Below, in pieces: positions 1-8,687 of a DNA stretch of 64,000 nucleotides; positions within the stretch are counted from its first letter, which is position 1; each line of letters opens with the position of its first letter. Both the position numbers and the translations under genes were made by a program. This DNA is from Nocardia transvalensis (lineage in GTDB: Bacteria; Actinomycetota; Actinomycetes; Mycobacteriales; Mycobacteriaceae), in assembly GCF_015477765.1 (NCBI RefSeq), contig NZ_JADLQQ010000008.1, forward strand, positions 310,001 through 374,000. Direction: 5' to 3'. The notes under the pieces were generated by a model. That model saw only the letters and a program-made list of their open reading frames with translations, made no database searches and was not told where the DNA came from.

Positions 1-156
1 CGCGCCCGCCGGGGCGAATTCGAGGTGGCCGCACCGGTTTCGGCGTTTCTGTTCCATCCCGGGTTCCCGGTCGACATCCGGCACAACGCCAAGATCGGCC
101 GTGAACGGCTGGCGGCCTGGGCGGCCCGCCGGGTGAAGTCGGAGGAGGTGCGGTGA
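1..156 (+). CDS. nltC: Beta-lactone synthetase (OleC/NltC type), C-terminal end
   Basis: Only the last 51 codons are inside the window; the gene starts upstream. The ending contains P-V-D-I-R-H-N-A-K-I followed by R-E-R-L-A-A-W-A, which I recognise as the C-terminal signature of OleC-type AMP-dependent enzymes. In olefin and nocardiolactone pathways these close a beta-hydroxy acid to a beta-lactone. The stop TGA (154-156) overlaps the GTG start of the next gene (GTGA), and an OleD-type dehydrogenase lies two genes on, which supports an ole/nlt cluster. Nocardia nlt clusters make nocardiolactone (family knowledge). The assignment rests on a short fragment plus context. Confidence 0.6.
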   Translation, partial: RARRGEFEVAAPVSAFLFHPGFPVDIRHNAKIGRERLAAWAARRVKSEEVR

Positions 157-431
157 AAACCATTGCGTTGCGGTCGGTTCCATTGCTCGGATGGGCGTAT
201 GTGCTGGCGGGGTTGGTTGTGGCACTCCTGGGCCGGGCTCCGGCCGGTGGGTTGCTGCGGGCCTCGTGGTGGGTCGTTGCCGTGCTCAGCACGGTCGGGC
301 ACGCCGCCCAGATCCCGAGCGCCCTGGCCGCCGATCGGCTCGCGGGGCGGCCACGGCTCGAAACCGTCGCCATGACCCAGCTTTTCGGAGTGACCTGGCG
401 GTGGACACAACCGGAGACGGAGGAGCGATGA
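153..431 (+). CDS. Small two-helix membrane protein in the beta-lactone operon
   Basis: A 92-aa protein with GTG start overlapping the upstream stop (GTGA), and its own stop overlapping the ATG of the dehydrogenase gene (ATGA), so it is translationally coupled on both sides and very likely real. Residues about 10-28 and 33-52 form two hydrophobic helices; the C-terminal third is polar and ends in a cluster of Glu/Arg. I do not recognise the family. Its position between the synthetase and dehydrogenase genes suggests a membrane accessory role in making or placing the long-chain product, which is inference only. Confidence 0.7.
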   Translation: MKTIALRSVPLLGWAYVLAGLVVALLGRAPAGGLLRASWWVVAVLSTVGHAAQIPSALAADRLAGRPRLETVAMTQLFGVTWRWTQPETEER

Positions 432-1462
432 AGGTTCTGGTGACCGGGGCATCCGGATTTCTGGGCGGCGCGCTGGTGCGGCGGCTGGTCGACGAGGGGC
501 GGGACGAGGTCGCGATTCTGGTGCGGCGCAGCAGTAATCTGCGGGACCTGGACTCGGTGCTCGACCGGGTGCGGGTGCATATCGGTGATCTCACCGACGC
601 GAAGTCGCTCGAGCGTGCCGCCGACGGGGTGGATGTGGTGTTCCACAGCGCGGCGCGGGTGGACGAGCGCGGCACCCGCGGCCAGTTCTGGACCGAGAAC
701 GTCACCGCGACCGAGCGACTGCTGGCGGCGTCCCGGCGCGGCGGCGCGTCCCGGTTCGTGTTCATCTCCAGTCCGAGCGCGCTGATGGATCGCGACGGCG
801 GTGACCAGGTGAACATCGATGAATCGGTGCCGTACCCGCGCCACTATCTCAACCATTACTGCGAGACCAAGGCCGCGGCCGAACGTCTCGTCCTGGCCGC
901 GAACACCCCGGATTTCACCACCTGTGCGCTGCGGCCGCGGGCGATCTGGGGTGCCGGTGACCGCTCGGGCCCCATCGTGCGGCTGCTGAGCCGAGCCGCC
1001 GAGGGCACCGTGCCGGATCTGTCGTTCGGTCGCGATGTGTACGCCTCGCTGTGTCACGTCGACAATGTCGTGGACGCCTGCCTGAAGGCGGCCGCATCGG
1101 ACAATGTCGGCGGTAAAGCGTATTTCGTCGCGGACGCCGAGCGGACCGACGTGTGGAAGTTCCTCGCCGAGGTGGTGACCGAACTGGGCCATCGGCCGCC
1201 CTCGCGCACCGTGGACCCGCGCGTGGTGCGCATCCTCGTTGCGGGTATCGAGACACTGCGGCGCATCCCGTTCATCGCCGCGAACTGGTCGCCGCCGTTG
1301 TCGCGCTACACGCTGGCGGTGATGACCCGCACCGCCACCTACGACACCTCGGCCGCCGCCCGGGATTTCGGATACCGGCCGATCGTGGACCGGGATACCG
1401 GCATGGCCGAGCTGCTCACCTGGCTGCGCGCGGGCGCCGGCAGCCGCACCATCGCGTCCTGA
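428..1462 (+). CDS. nltD: OleD/NltD-type NAD(P)-dependent 2-alkyl-3-ketoalkanoate reductase
   Basis: A 344-aa SDR/3-beta-HSD-like enzyme. The N-terminus has the Rossmann motif T-G-A-S-G-F-L-G (about residues 7-14), and a Y-C-E-T-K active-site pair (Y-x-x-x-K) follows H-Y-L-N-H. In ole/nlt pathways OleD reduces the 2-alkyl-3-keto acid made by the thiolase-like OleA to the beta-hydroxy acid used by OleC. The ATG at 428 overlaps the stop of the preceding small gene; an in-frame upstream extension to 191 lies inside that gene and is rejected. The downstream hydrolase is not a canonical OleB, which fits a cluster that retains the beta-lactone. Function by family and neighbours. Confidence 0.7.
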   Translation: MKVLVTGASGFLGGALVRRLVDEGRDEVAILVRRSSNLRDLDSVLDRVRVHIGDLTDAKSLERAADGVDVVFHSAARVDERGTRGQFWTENVTATERLLAASRRGGASRFVFISSPSALMDRDGGDQVNIDESVPYPRHYLNHYCETKAAAERLVLAANTPDFTTCALRPRAIWGAGDRSGPIVRLLSRAAEGTVPDLSFGRDVYASLCHVDNVVDACLKAAASDNVGGKAYFVADAERTDVWKFLAEVVTELGHRPPSRTVDPRVVRILVAGIETLRRIPFIAANWSPPLSRYTLAVMTRTATYDTSAAARDFGYRPIVDRDTGMAELLTWLRAGAGSRTIAS

Positions 1463-1608
1463 CCGGGCGCGGCATCGACGAACGCATCCTGTTACACCCG
1501 GTACCGGCTATCATGGATGGTGTTACCGGGCAGAGGGTACGGCACTGACGGCCGCCCTTACGGCCGGAGATGCAGTGCAGCACCGCTACTCAACGAGGAG
1601 TGCGCCCG

Positions 1609-2439
1609 ATGCCGGTGTTCGATTTCCATGGTGTGCCGGTCGTCTACGAGCACGCCGGCTCGGGCGATCCGATCGTGTTCCTGCACAATATCGGCGGCGA
1701 CCGCAGCATCTGGTCTGCTCAGTTCCGCGCGCTGCAGGGTACGCACCGCGTGTACGCGATGGACCTGCTCGGTTACGGCGACTCGGGCACTCCCGAATCC
1801 GGCTACACCGTCGACAACTATCTGCGGCTGGTATCGGAGTTCGTCGCCGCGCAGGGGCTGCGCCGGGTCACGCTGGTCGGGCACTGCTTCGGCAGCGCCC
1901 TATCGCTGCTCTACGCCCAGCGCAATCCGCAGAATGTGCGGGCCCTCGTGCTGAGCAGCCCGCTCACCGCCGCCACGCTGCGCCGCACGCCGACGGGATG
2001 GACCGCCCGCGCGGCCGGTCACGTGCGGCTGGACGGGCTGGCCGGTGCGGTCCGGTTGCCGGTGCTGGTGGGTCGGATGCTGGTGCGGGAGCAACTCGGC
2101 CCGCGGGGACGGCAGCTGGACCCGGGGTCGCTCGCCGCACTGCAGGGTCGCTGGGCGCAGCCGCGCCGACTGCTGCCACCCGCCGCCATCGCCCGCGATC
2201 TGCCGCGCCTGGCGGCCTTGGACACCTTCCGCCCGGGCCCCACCTTCCCGCCGATCACCACCATCTGGGGTGCGAAGAACCGCATCCTGTCCCCGGCGGC
2301 GGGCATTCGACTCAACGCCGCCCTGAACCCCGTGCGGTCGATCGTGCTCCCCGACTGCGGTCACCTGGTGATGCTCGAGGAACCCGAAACGGTCACGGCC
2401 GCAATCCGTTCCGCGACCTCCGAGGCCCTGGCCAGCTGA
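1609..2439 (+). CDS. Alpha/beta hydrolase with Cys nucleophile
   Basis: A 276-aa alpha/beta-hydrolase-fold protein. Start ATG 1609 is preceded by GAGGAG at about 1595-1600; an upstream in-frame ATG at 1570 lacks this. The oxyanion strand L-H-N-I-G-G is near residue 25. The nucleophile elbow reads V-G-H-C-F-G-S, so Cys93 replaces the usual Ser. At the usual acid position the sequence is W-G-A-K-N-R, with Asn224 where Asp is normal, while the histidine motif D-C-G-H (His252) is intact. The triad is therefore atypical (Cys-?-His). It follows the beta-lactone operon after a 146-bp gap and is not the Asp-nucleophile OleB type. Substrate unknown. Confidence 0.75.
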   Translation: MPVFDFHGVPVVYEHAGSGDPIVFLHNIGGDRSIWSAQFRALQGTHRVYAMDLLGYGDSGTPESGYTVDNYLRLVSEFVAAQGLRRVTLVGHCFGSALSLLYAQRNPQNVRALVLSSPLTAATLRRTPTGWTARAAGHVRLDGLAGAVRLPVLVGRMLVREQLGPRGRQLDPGSLAALQGRWAQPRRLLPPAAIARDLPRLAALDTFRPGPTFPPITTIWGAKNRILSPAAGIRLNAALNPVRSIVLPDCGHLVMLEEPETVTAAIRSATSEALAS

Positions 2440-2926
2440 CCGCGCGTCGCTGACCGTCTCGGGCGTGGGACTCGGGGGGTGGCGTAGATCGCAGCACGAT
2501 GTCCGCTTCGCATGTTTCAGGGCCGGATAGGAGTAAATCCGGATAGCGGGTAAGCAGTCGAGACGGTGATGCCGAGAACACCGACTTCGGCACCTCGGAC
2601 CGGTCACGACGGCTTCCCGCGCGGCAGGCACGTGCAATGGCGCACGTGTCGGATGTGGATTCGCACAGTGCGGTGCGCCTCCCACTCGATCAACCCGCTG
2701 CGCGCTGGGAAGTCGCCCGCAGAGTCCCGGTCCTCACGGCACGCCGTCGCACTGGGCCCGCCCGATGAGCGATTATCGGCAGCCGGACCGGTATCGACGC
2801 CTGCCCGAAGCGGCCGCGGCATGTGACGGCCGCCTCGGTCGGCGCGCACACGTCGGCCCGCCGACGCCGGGGAGGCGGTCCGGAGCCGTTCGCCGAGCGG
2901 GTCGGCCGCGCCGCGACCGCCCCGGC
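2440..2926. other. Intergenic region with no supported gene
   Basis: This 487-bp stretch separates the plus-strand hydrolase from the convergent HNH-fusion gene. Open frames here are short, rich in Arg/Pro/Gly and start without ribosome binding sites, so they look like chance frames. I saw no clear terminator hairpin with a T-tract, RNA gene or repeat. Confidence 0.5.
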
Positions 2927-4567
2927 TCAGATCCGCGCGCCTTTGGTGCGATTACAGGAGCGGCAGAGAATCTGCAGATTCGCCGCACTGGTCGCGCCGC
3001 CGCGGCTGAGCGGGATGATGTGGTCGAACTCCAGATAGTGAGTGGCGCCGCAGTCCACGCAGCGGCCGCCGTCGCGCTGCCACACCTGCGCCTTGATCTC
3101 CGGCGGTATCGACCGCCGATCCCGGCGGCCGGGTGCCAGCGCGAGACGTTTGGCCACGCGCAGCGCCCCTTCCAGCACGGCGGCGACCAGGTCCGGGTCG
3201 TCGACCTCGAATTCGGCTCCGCCGCGCGCGGAGGTGGCCGCGATCGTGACCGTCTCGTCGGCGACGGTCACCGAAACAATGCGCGACCACGGCAATTCGA
3301 TACCCGCCTCGGGTCCGACGAAGCGCAGCTTCTTCGTGGAACAGATCAACCGCCCCTCGGTGGCCTTGGGCCCGCGGGCCAACTGCCGGATCCGGGTGGC
3401 CGCGATGTCCAGGTGCACGGTCTCGTCGGGGTCTAGGTGCAGCCCGGGCGCGCGGACGGCCGGGAGTTCGCCCGCGCGCAGGCGCGACAGGGTGCGGCCG
3501 CGGTGCAGGCGCCGCCTCAGGTCCTCTACCAGCGGGCCGGTCAATGCCAGCGCGGCCACGGTGGTCTCGAAATCGTCGAGTTCGTCCTGACTGATCTCCG
3601 CGTCGGCGACGGCGAAGGCGGCCAGCCGTTCCACATACGCCAGGCCCGGACCGCGCAGGGCGGCGCGGCCGGTGTCGGCGTCGATGCGCCGGTAGCGCAG
3701 GGCGGTCCACAGGTCCTCCCAGTGCGCGCCGTGCGGACCGCCGGAGGTGAGCACTCGCCAGGCGCGGGCCCGCCACCCGTCCAGATACTCTTCGATCTCG
3801 CCCGCGCAGGCCCGGCACGGCCCGGGCGCGCCGAGTATCCGCCAGCCGCGGCGGCGTCCGCAGCGGATGCAGATTCGCGAATCCTCGGGCAGGCGTGGGG
3901 TTCTCGCCTCCGTCCAGTCGCTGCCGTCCCACCAGCGCAGGACCGTGTCGTCGGCCGGGTCGGGATGCCAGTCGGGCACCTGCGGATCCGGTGGGAGAGC
4001 GGGCTTATCGGGTTGGGATATGCCGATATCACTGCGCCGCAGCGAAACTCGCCGACGGCCCGGTTCCGGTTCGCCGACCGGCACGCCGAAGGCGGTGAAC
4101 AACTCCGCCGTGTCCGCATAACCCCGGGGGACGGCGTGAAACCACCAACGGCCGTCGCGCCTGCGGAACTCGGCGAACACCATCGCCCGCTGTCCCGGTG
4201 CGGTCATGATGTCGCAGCGCGCCACCGGTCCCTCGGCATCCAGGACGGTGAGAGTCGGATACACCACCTCGTCCCAGGTCGCGTCTCGGACCGATCCCGC
4301 GACGACCAGGCGCGCCACGTCCGCCTCCGTGCGCGGCAGCGACACCGACAGCCGCGCGGTGCGCGGTTCGGGCTCCTGATCCAGCGTCACCGCCTGCGAC
4401 GGGTGCCGCGGGGCGTTGAAGAACACCACGTCGCGTTCGGTGCGCACCCGGCCGGAATCCGACAGCAGCACGGCGTGCGCATCCACCGCATGCTCCGAGC
4501 GCCACGAAAGCAACACGGTGAGCAGCGAAGTCGGTATCGGCGTCCCGCCGTCGTCGAGTGGTTTCAT
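2927..4567 (-). CDS. TerD domain - DUF2510 - zinc finger - HNH nuclease fusion
   Basis: A 546-aa multidomain protein. Residues about 1-165 resemble TerD (V-D-A-x-A-V-L-L, R-x-x-x-D-V-V-F-F-N and calcium-binding-like acidic loops). About 198-224 is a DUF2510 motif (P-D-W-H-P-D-P then R-W-W-D-G-x-x-W-T). About 232-256 has paired C-x-x-C motifs, a likely zinc ribbon. The middle part (275-385) is helical, 395-475 looks like a small PH-like beta domain, and 500-546 is a classic HNH nuclease (C-x-x-C, F-D-H-I-I-P-L, N-L-Q-x-L-C-x-x-C-N). It stands alone between convergent and tandem neighbours. TerD proteins sense stress or metals; an HNH C-terminus suggests a defence or DNA-damage effector, which is inference. 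Confidence 0.75.
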   Translation of the reverse strand: MKPLDDGGTPIPTSLLTVLLSWRSEHAVDAHAVLLSDSGRVRTERDVVFFNAPRHPSQAVTLDQEPEPRTARLSVSLPRTEADVARLVVAGSVRDATWDEVVYPTLTVLDAEGPVARCDIMTAPGQRAMVFAEFRRRDGRWWFHAVPRGYADTAELFTAFGVPVGEPEPGRRRVSLRRSDIGISQPDKPALPPDPQVPDWHPDPADDTVLRWWDGSDWTEARTPRLPEDSRICIRCGRRRGWRILGAPGPCRACAGEIEEYLDGWRARAWRVLTSGGPHGAHWEDLWTALRYRRIDADTGRAALRGPGLAYVERLAAFAVADAEISQDELDDFETTVAALALTGPLVEDLRRRLHRGRTLSRLRAGELPAVRAPGLHLDPDETVHLDIAATRIRQLARGPKATEGRLICSTKKLRFVGPEAGIELPWSRIVSVTVADETVTIAATSARGGAEFEVDDPDLVAAVLEGALRVAKRLALAPGRRDRRSIPPEIKAQVWQRDGGRCVDCGATHYLEFDHIIPLSRGGATSAANLQILCRSCNRTKGARI

Positions 4568-4622
4568 CGCAATCGAACTATGCCAGGCCCGTCCGACACG
4601 GCCCCGGTGCGGCGTTCGTGGA

Positions 4623-6866
4623 CTACGGGTGGGCGGGGGTGGGTTGGGGGGTGGCCAGTTCGGAGATGGCGCGGAAGGCGGAGGTGGCCTTCAGGACCAT
4701 TTCGTGGAACTCTTCCTCGGGGTCGGAGTCGAGGACGATGGCGCCGCCCGCGCCGATGCGCCAGTGGCCGTCGTGGCGCACCGCGGTGCGGATGACGATG
4801 TTGAGGTCGGCGGTGCCGCCGAGGCCGAGGAAGCCGATGGTGCCCGAATAGATGCCGCGCGCTTCGGTTTCCAAGGCGTCGATGATTTCGAGGGTGCGCA
4901 GTTTGGGGGCTCCGGTCATGGAACCGCCGGGGAAGCAGGCGCGCAGGCAATCGATGACGTCGACGTCGGGACGAAGCCTGCCCCGGATGGTGGTGACCAA
5001 TTGGTGCATGGTCGTATACGTCTCCGCCGCCATCAGTTTCGGCACGTGCACGCTGCCCACCTCGCAGACCCGGCCGAGGTCGTTGCGCAGCAGATCGACG
5101 ATCATCAGGTTCTCCGCGCGCGTCTTGGGATCCAATTCCAGTGCGCGGCGCAGGTTGTCGTCGGCCGCGGGGGTGCTGCCCCGGGGCGCGGTGCCTTTGA
5201 TCGGTCGGCTTTCCACGGTGCGGGTGCGGTCGATCTTCAGAAACCGCTCCGGTGACGAGCACGCGACCTCCACGTCACCGAAGCGCAGGAATGCGGCGTA
5301 CGGGGCCGGATTGCACCGGCGCAGAACGCGATACACCTCGAGGCCCGGGCAGTCGGCGTCGATGTGAGTGTTGTCGGTGATGTTCACCTCGTAGGTTTCA
5401 CCGGCCTGCAGCTGCTCCCGAATTGTGGCGATATCGGCGAGGTATCGGTCGCGGCCGCGGGTGAGACCCGAGGTGACGGCGTGCTCGTCGGCGGGCAGCT
5501 CCAGTTTCACCGGTTTGGCCCAGTCGGGCGCGGCGGTGACGACGGCTCGGGAGGCGGCGAGCCAATCCCGGGCCGCCGCATGGGTTTTCGCGTTGGCGAG
5601 CGCGAGCAGATGGGTGCGTCCGGCGACGTGGTCGACGACGATCAGCCGGTCCGCGAACACCCACTGCGCATCCGGCACGGGTGAGCGATGCCCCGCGGCG
5701 GCACCGCAGTCCGCTTTCACCTCGTATCCGAGATAGCCGACGTAGCCGCCGACGAAATCGAAAGGCACATCAGGGAATTCGATCCGCCGTCGGCGCAGCT
5801 GCCCGGACAGGTAGTCCAGCACCGTCCCCGGCACCACTCGGCTACCCGTTCCGGATTCGACCCTCACAACCCCCTCACCCACCCGATAGCGGACCACTTC
5901 CGCCAACGGCCCGGCCGCGTCCCCCATATACGAGAACCGGTCCAGCCCCGGTTCCTCGTGCGCACTGTCGAGCCAGAACGCCGTCTCCGACTCCTGATAC
6001 AGCCGCCCGAACACCGCCTCGGTATCCACGGCCCGCTCCACGACCTCGTGCAGCACGGTCAACTCGACCCGGTCGTCATCGCGGCCACAAGCGCGCCGGG
6101 ACGCCGAACCCTCGTCGATCTTCGACACGGGGACAGAGCACCCAGCCACGTCCGCCCGGCCACGGTCGTCGTTCATGTCCGCCCGGCTGCGGACGTCGCT
6201 GACGTCAACCCGGCGTGTTCTCGGCCGGGATCCACTCGCATGCTCCCGGGTCAGCCGGGCGAAATTGCGGAGGATGGTGGCGCCGTGCTCGCTGGCTATG
6301 GACTCGGGGTGGAATTGGACGCCCCATTGCGGGCGGTGGCGGTGGCGGACGCCCATGATCACGCCGTCGGCGGCGGTGGCGGTGATCTGCAGGGTGTCCG
6401 GGAGGGGCCGGTCGGCGCACAGCGAGTGGTAGCGGACCGCGCTGAAATCCTGCGGCACGTCCGCGAACAGGGCGTCACCGTCGTGGGTGATCCGGTCCGG
6501 ATAGCCGTGCCGGGCGGCCGGGGCCGCCACGATCGCGCCGCCCGCCGCGAGCACGATGCCCTGATGGCCGAGGCAGACCCCGAGCAACGGCAGCGGACAC
6601 TGCTCGATCAACTGCCGGGAGATGCCGAAGTCGCGCGCGATATCCGGCCGCCCCGGGCCGGGGGATATGACGATGTTGTCGAACTCCGCCAGCGGCAGGT
6701 CGGCGATATCGACGACCTCGTCGTTGCGCACGACCACCGGCTCGAGCCCGTTCACCTCGCCAATGAGCTGGAACAGGTTGTAGGTGAACGAGTCGTAGTT
6801 GTCCACCAGCAATGTGCGGGTCGGCGGTGCGGCCCCCGCGCGCGAAAGGGGCCGGGTCGTGCTCAT
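4623..6866 (-). CDS. pabAB: Aminodeoxychorismate synthase, fused amidotransferase and synthase (PabA-PabB)
   Basis: A 747-aa fusion that makes 4-amino-4-deoxychorismate from chorismate and glutamine for folate synthesis. The N-terminal class I glutamine amidotransferase (about 17-240) has N-Y-D-S-F-T-Y-N, S-P-G-P-G and G-V-C-L-G-H with catalytic Cys near 98, plus F-H-P-E-S. A charged linker (about 240-290) precedes the chorismate-binding domain with S-P-E-R-F, P-I-K-G-T and G-S-M-T-G-A-P-K. The Lys in P-I-K-G-T is the PabB hallmark and argues against anthranilate synthase, which has Ala there. I place the start at the ATG at 6866; the longer frame to 6953 would run into the divergent promoter region. 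Confidence 0.9.
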   Translation of the reverse strand: MSTTRPLSRAGAAPPTRTLLVDNYDSFTYNLFQLIGEVNGLEPVVVRNDEVVDIADLPLAEFDNIVISPGPGRPDIARDFGISRQLIEQCPLPLLGVCLGHQGIVLAAGGAIVAAPAARHGYPDRITHDGDALFADVPQDFSAVRYHSLCADRPLPDTLQITATAADGVIMGVRHRHRPQWGVQFHPESIASEHGATILRNFARLTREHASGSRPRTRRVDVSDVRSRADMNDDRGRADVAGCSVPVSKIDEGSASRRACGRDDDRVELTVLHEVVERAVDTEAVFGRLYQESETAFWLDSAHEEPGLDRFSYMGDAAGPLAEVVRYRVGEGVVRVESGTGSRVVPGTVLDYLSGQLRRRRIEFPDVPFDFVGGYVGYLGYEVKADCGAAAGHRSPVPDAQWVFADRLIVVDHVAGRTHLLALANAKTHAAARDWLAASRAVVTAAPDWAKPVKLELPADEHAVTSGLTRGRDRYLADIATIREQLQAGETYEVNITDNTHIDADCPGLEVYRVLRRCNPAPYAAFLRFGDVEVACSSPERFLKIDRTRTVESRPIKGTAPRGSTPAADDNLRRALELDPKTRAENLMIVDLLRNDLGRVCEVGSVHVPKLMAAETYTTMHQLVTTIRGRLRPDVDVIDCLRACFPGGSMTGAPKLRTLEIIDALETEARGIYSGTIGFLGLGGTADLNIVIRTAVRHDGHWRIGAGGAIVLDSDPEEEFHEMVLKATSAFRAISELATPQPTPAHP

Positions 6867-6961
6867 GATCTTCACGGTAGCCGGTGCGGGCGAACCACCC
6901 GCACACCACATTGATGGCACATGCCCGCAGTTGTCCGGGGCGGTGGTGCACAATGTGGGAC

Positions 6962-8017
6962 ATGTCTGTGGTGCAACCGGCCGATGTGGATCGCGACGTG
7001 ATCGATTTCGCCGTCGTCGGCAAATGGATGGAAGAGCAGGGACTGCCCGGTGGCGAGTTCGAGGACGTGACCCCGCTCGGCGGCGGCACCCAGAACGTCA
7101 TGGTGCGCTTCACCCGCGGCGGCCGCGAGTATGTGCTGCGCCGCGGGCCGAAACATCTGCGCGCCAAGAGCAATGAGGTGATCCGGCGCGAATCCCGGCT
7201 GCTCGGCGCCCTGGCCGGGACCGGGGTGCGCGCTCCGGGCGTGATCGCCGCGTGCCCCGACGAGACGGTGCTGGGCGCGGTGTTCTATCTGATGGAGCCG
7301 GTCCACGGGTTCAACCCGCAGAACGAACTGCCCGCCCTGCACGCCGGTGATCCGGAGATCCGGCGACAGATGGGCCTGTCGGCGGTGGAGGCCATCGCCC
7401 GCCTCGGCGCGCTCGATTACACCGCGCTCGGCCTGGCCGACTACGGCAAGCCCGAGGGCTTCCTGGAGCGGCAGGTGCCGCGCTGGCTGGCCGAACTCGA
7501 GTCCTATGGCAGCAACGAGGGCTATCCCGGTCCGGAGATTCCGGGCGTCGAGCGGGTCGGCGACTGGCTGGACCGGCATCGCCCGGCGCAGTGGACACCC
7601 GGCATCCTGCACGGCGACTGCCACCTGGCGAACATGATGTTCAGCTACGACGGCCCGCAGGTGGCGGCCATGGTCGACTGGGAGATGTCGACCATCGGCG
7701 ATCCGCTGCTGGATCTGGGCTGGCAGATCGCGACCCGCCCAGAGCCCGGCACGACCGGCGCCGCCCTGGTCGGCAAGCTGGGTGCCGTCGGCGGCCTGCC
7801 GACGCCGGAGGAGATGACTGCGCACTACGGACAATTCTCCGACCGTGACCTGAGCAATGTCACGTGGTACACGGTGCTGGCGTGCTTCAAACTCGGCATC
7901 GTGCTCGAGGGCACTCACGCTCGCGCCTTCGCCGGTAAGGCGCCCAAGCAGGTCGGCGACTTCCTGCACGCGATCACCCTCGAACTGTTCGAGAGGGCGC
8001 ACCGGCTCATGGAGTGA
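6962..8017 (+). CDS. APH-fold phosphotransferase family protein
   Basis: A 351-aa protein of the aminoglycoside-phosphotransferase/choline-kinase fold, in the subgroup often called acyl-CoA dehydrogenase-associated phosphotransferases. Visible motifs are an N-terminal Gly-rich loop (L-G-G-G-T-Q-N), the catalytic loop H-G-D-C-H-L-A-N and the metal-binding D-W-E. The ATG at 6962 gives a normal family length; upstream codons fall in the region shared with the divergent pabAB gene. In actinobacteria such proteins often accompany lipid or sterol catabolism, but no such partner is next to it, so the substrate is open. Confidence 0.8.
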   Translation: MSVVQPADVDRDVIDFAVVGKWMEEQGLPGGEFEDVTPLGGGTQNVMVRFTRGGREYVLRRGPKHLRAKSNEVIRRESRLLGALAGTGVRAPGVIAACPDETVLGAVFYLMEPVHGFNPQNELPALHAGDPEIRRQMGLSAVEAIARLGALDYTALGLADYGKPEGFLERQVPRWLAELESYGSNEGYPGPEIPGVERVGDWLDRHRPAQWTPGILHGDCHLANMMFSYDGPQVAAMVDWEMSTIGDPLLDLGWQIATRPEPGTTGAALVGKLGAVGGLPTPEEMTAHYGQFSDRDLSNVTWYTVLACFKLGIVLEGTHARAFAGKAPKQVGDFLHAITLELFERAHRLME

Positions 8018-8106
8018 ACGGGGCGCCGTGACGGTTCGTCCGTATCTCGCCTACGGTTGGCAGAATATCGCTGGTAATTGATTTTCGGCCAGTCTAGGTT
8101 ACGTTC

Positions 8107-8679
8107 ATGCCGATCGTTCCCGATGACAAGGACTGGACCTGGGTCCTCGACAAGCCCTGCCCCGAGTGCGGATTCGATGGACCCGCCACCGCCTACGAGG
8201 CCGTGCCGGGTCTGGTGCGCGATGCCGCCACCCGATTCGGCGCGGTGCTCGAGCGGCCGAATGTGGCTGTGCGGCCTGACGGTTCGACGTGGTCGCCGCT
8301 GGAGTACGCCGCTCACGTGCGCGACGTGTGCCGGATGTTCGTCTACCGCCTCGATATCACGCTCGGCAAGCCCGCACAGCCGCCCGCCATCGCCGCATTC
8401 GGCGCCGAAGTCGGTGAGGCCGACGGACTTCCGGTCTTCGAGAACTGGGACCAGGACGTCACCGCGGAAGTGGGCCGCTACCACGAACAGGACCCGGCCA
8501 CCGTCGCCACCGAACTGACCGAGGCCGCCGAAACCGTCTCCCGCGCTTTCGAATCCGTCCCTGCGGCCGACCGCGGCCGCGCCTCCCGCCGCAGCAACGG
8601 CTCATTGTTCACCGTCGACTCCATGTCCCGTTACTTCGTCCACGACCTGATCCACCACCTCCACGACGTCCGCGGCTGA
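8107..8679 (+). CDS. DinB-fold domain protein
   Basis: A 190-aa protein with the N-terminal signature K-P-C-P-E-C-G-F, followed by a helical DinB/mycothiol-dependent-type four-helix domain: the first helix around V-P-G-L-V-R-D-A-A-T-R-F, a conserved W-S-P-L-E-Y-A-A-H-V-R-D segment, and a final H-D-L-I-H-H-L-H-D. His residues in these two segments normally bind a metal in this superfamily. It stands alone 90 bp after the phosphotransferase gene and ends 9 bp before the convergent serine hydrolase. The function is unknown; DinB-fold enzymes are commonly thiol-dependent transferases or isomerases. Confidence 0.75.
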   Translation: MPIVPDDKDWTWVLDKPCPECGFDGPATAYEAVPGLVRDAATRFGAVLERPNVAVRPDGSTWSPLEYAAHVRDVCRMFVYRLDITLGKPAQPPAIAAFGAEVGEADGLPVFENWDQDVTAEVGRYHEQDPATVATELTEAAETVSRAFESVPAADRGRASRRSNGSLFTVDSMSRYFVHDLIHHLHDVRG

Positions 8680-8687
8680 ACGAGGGG

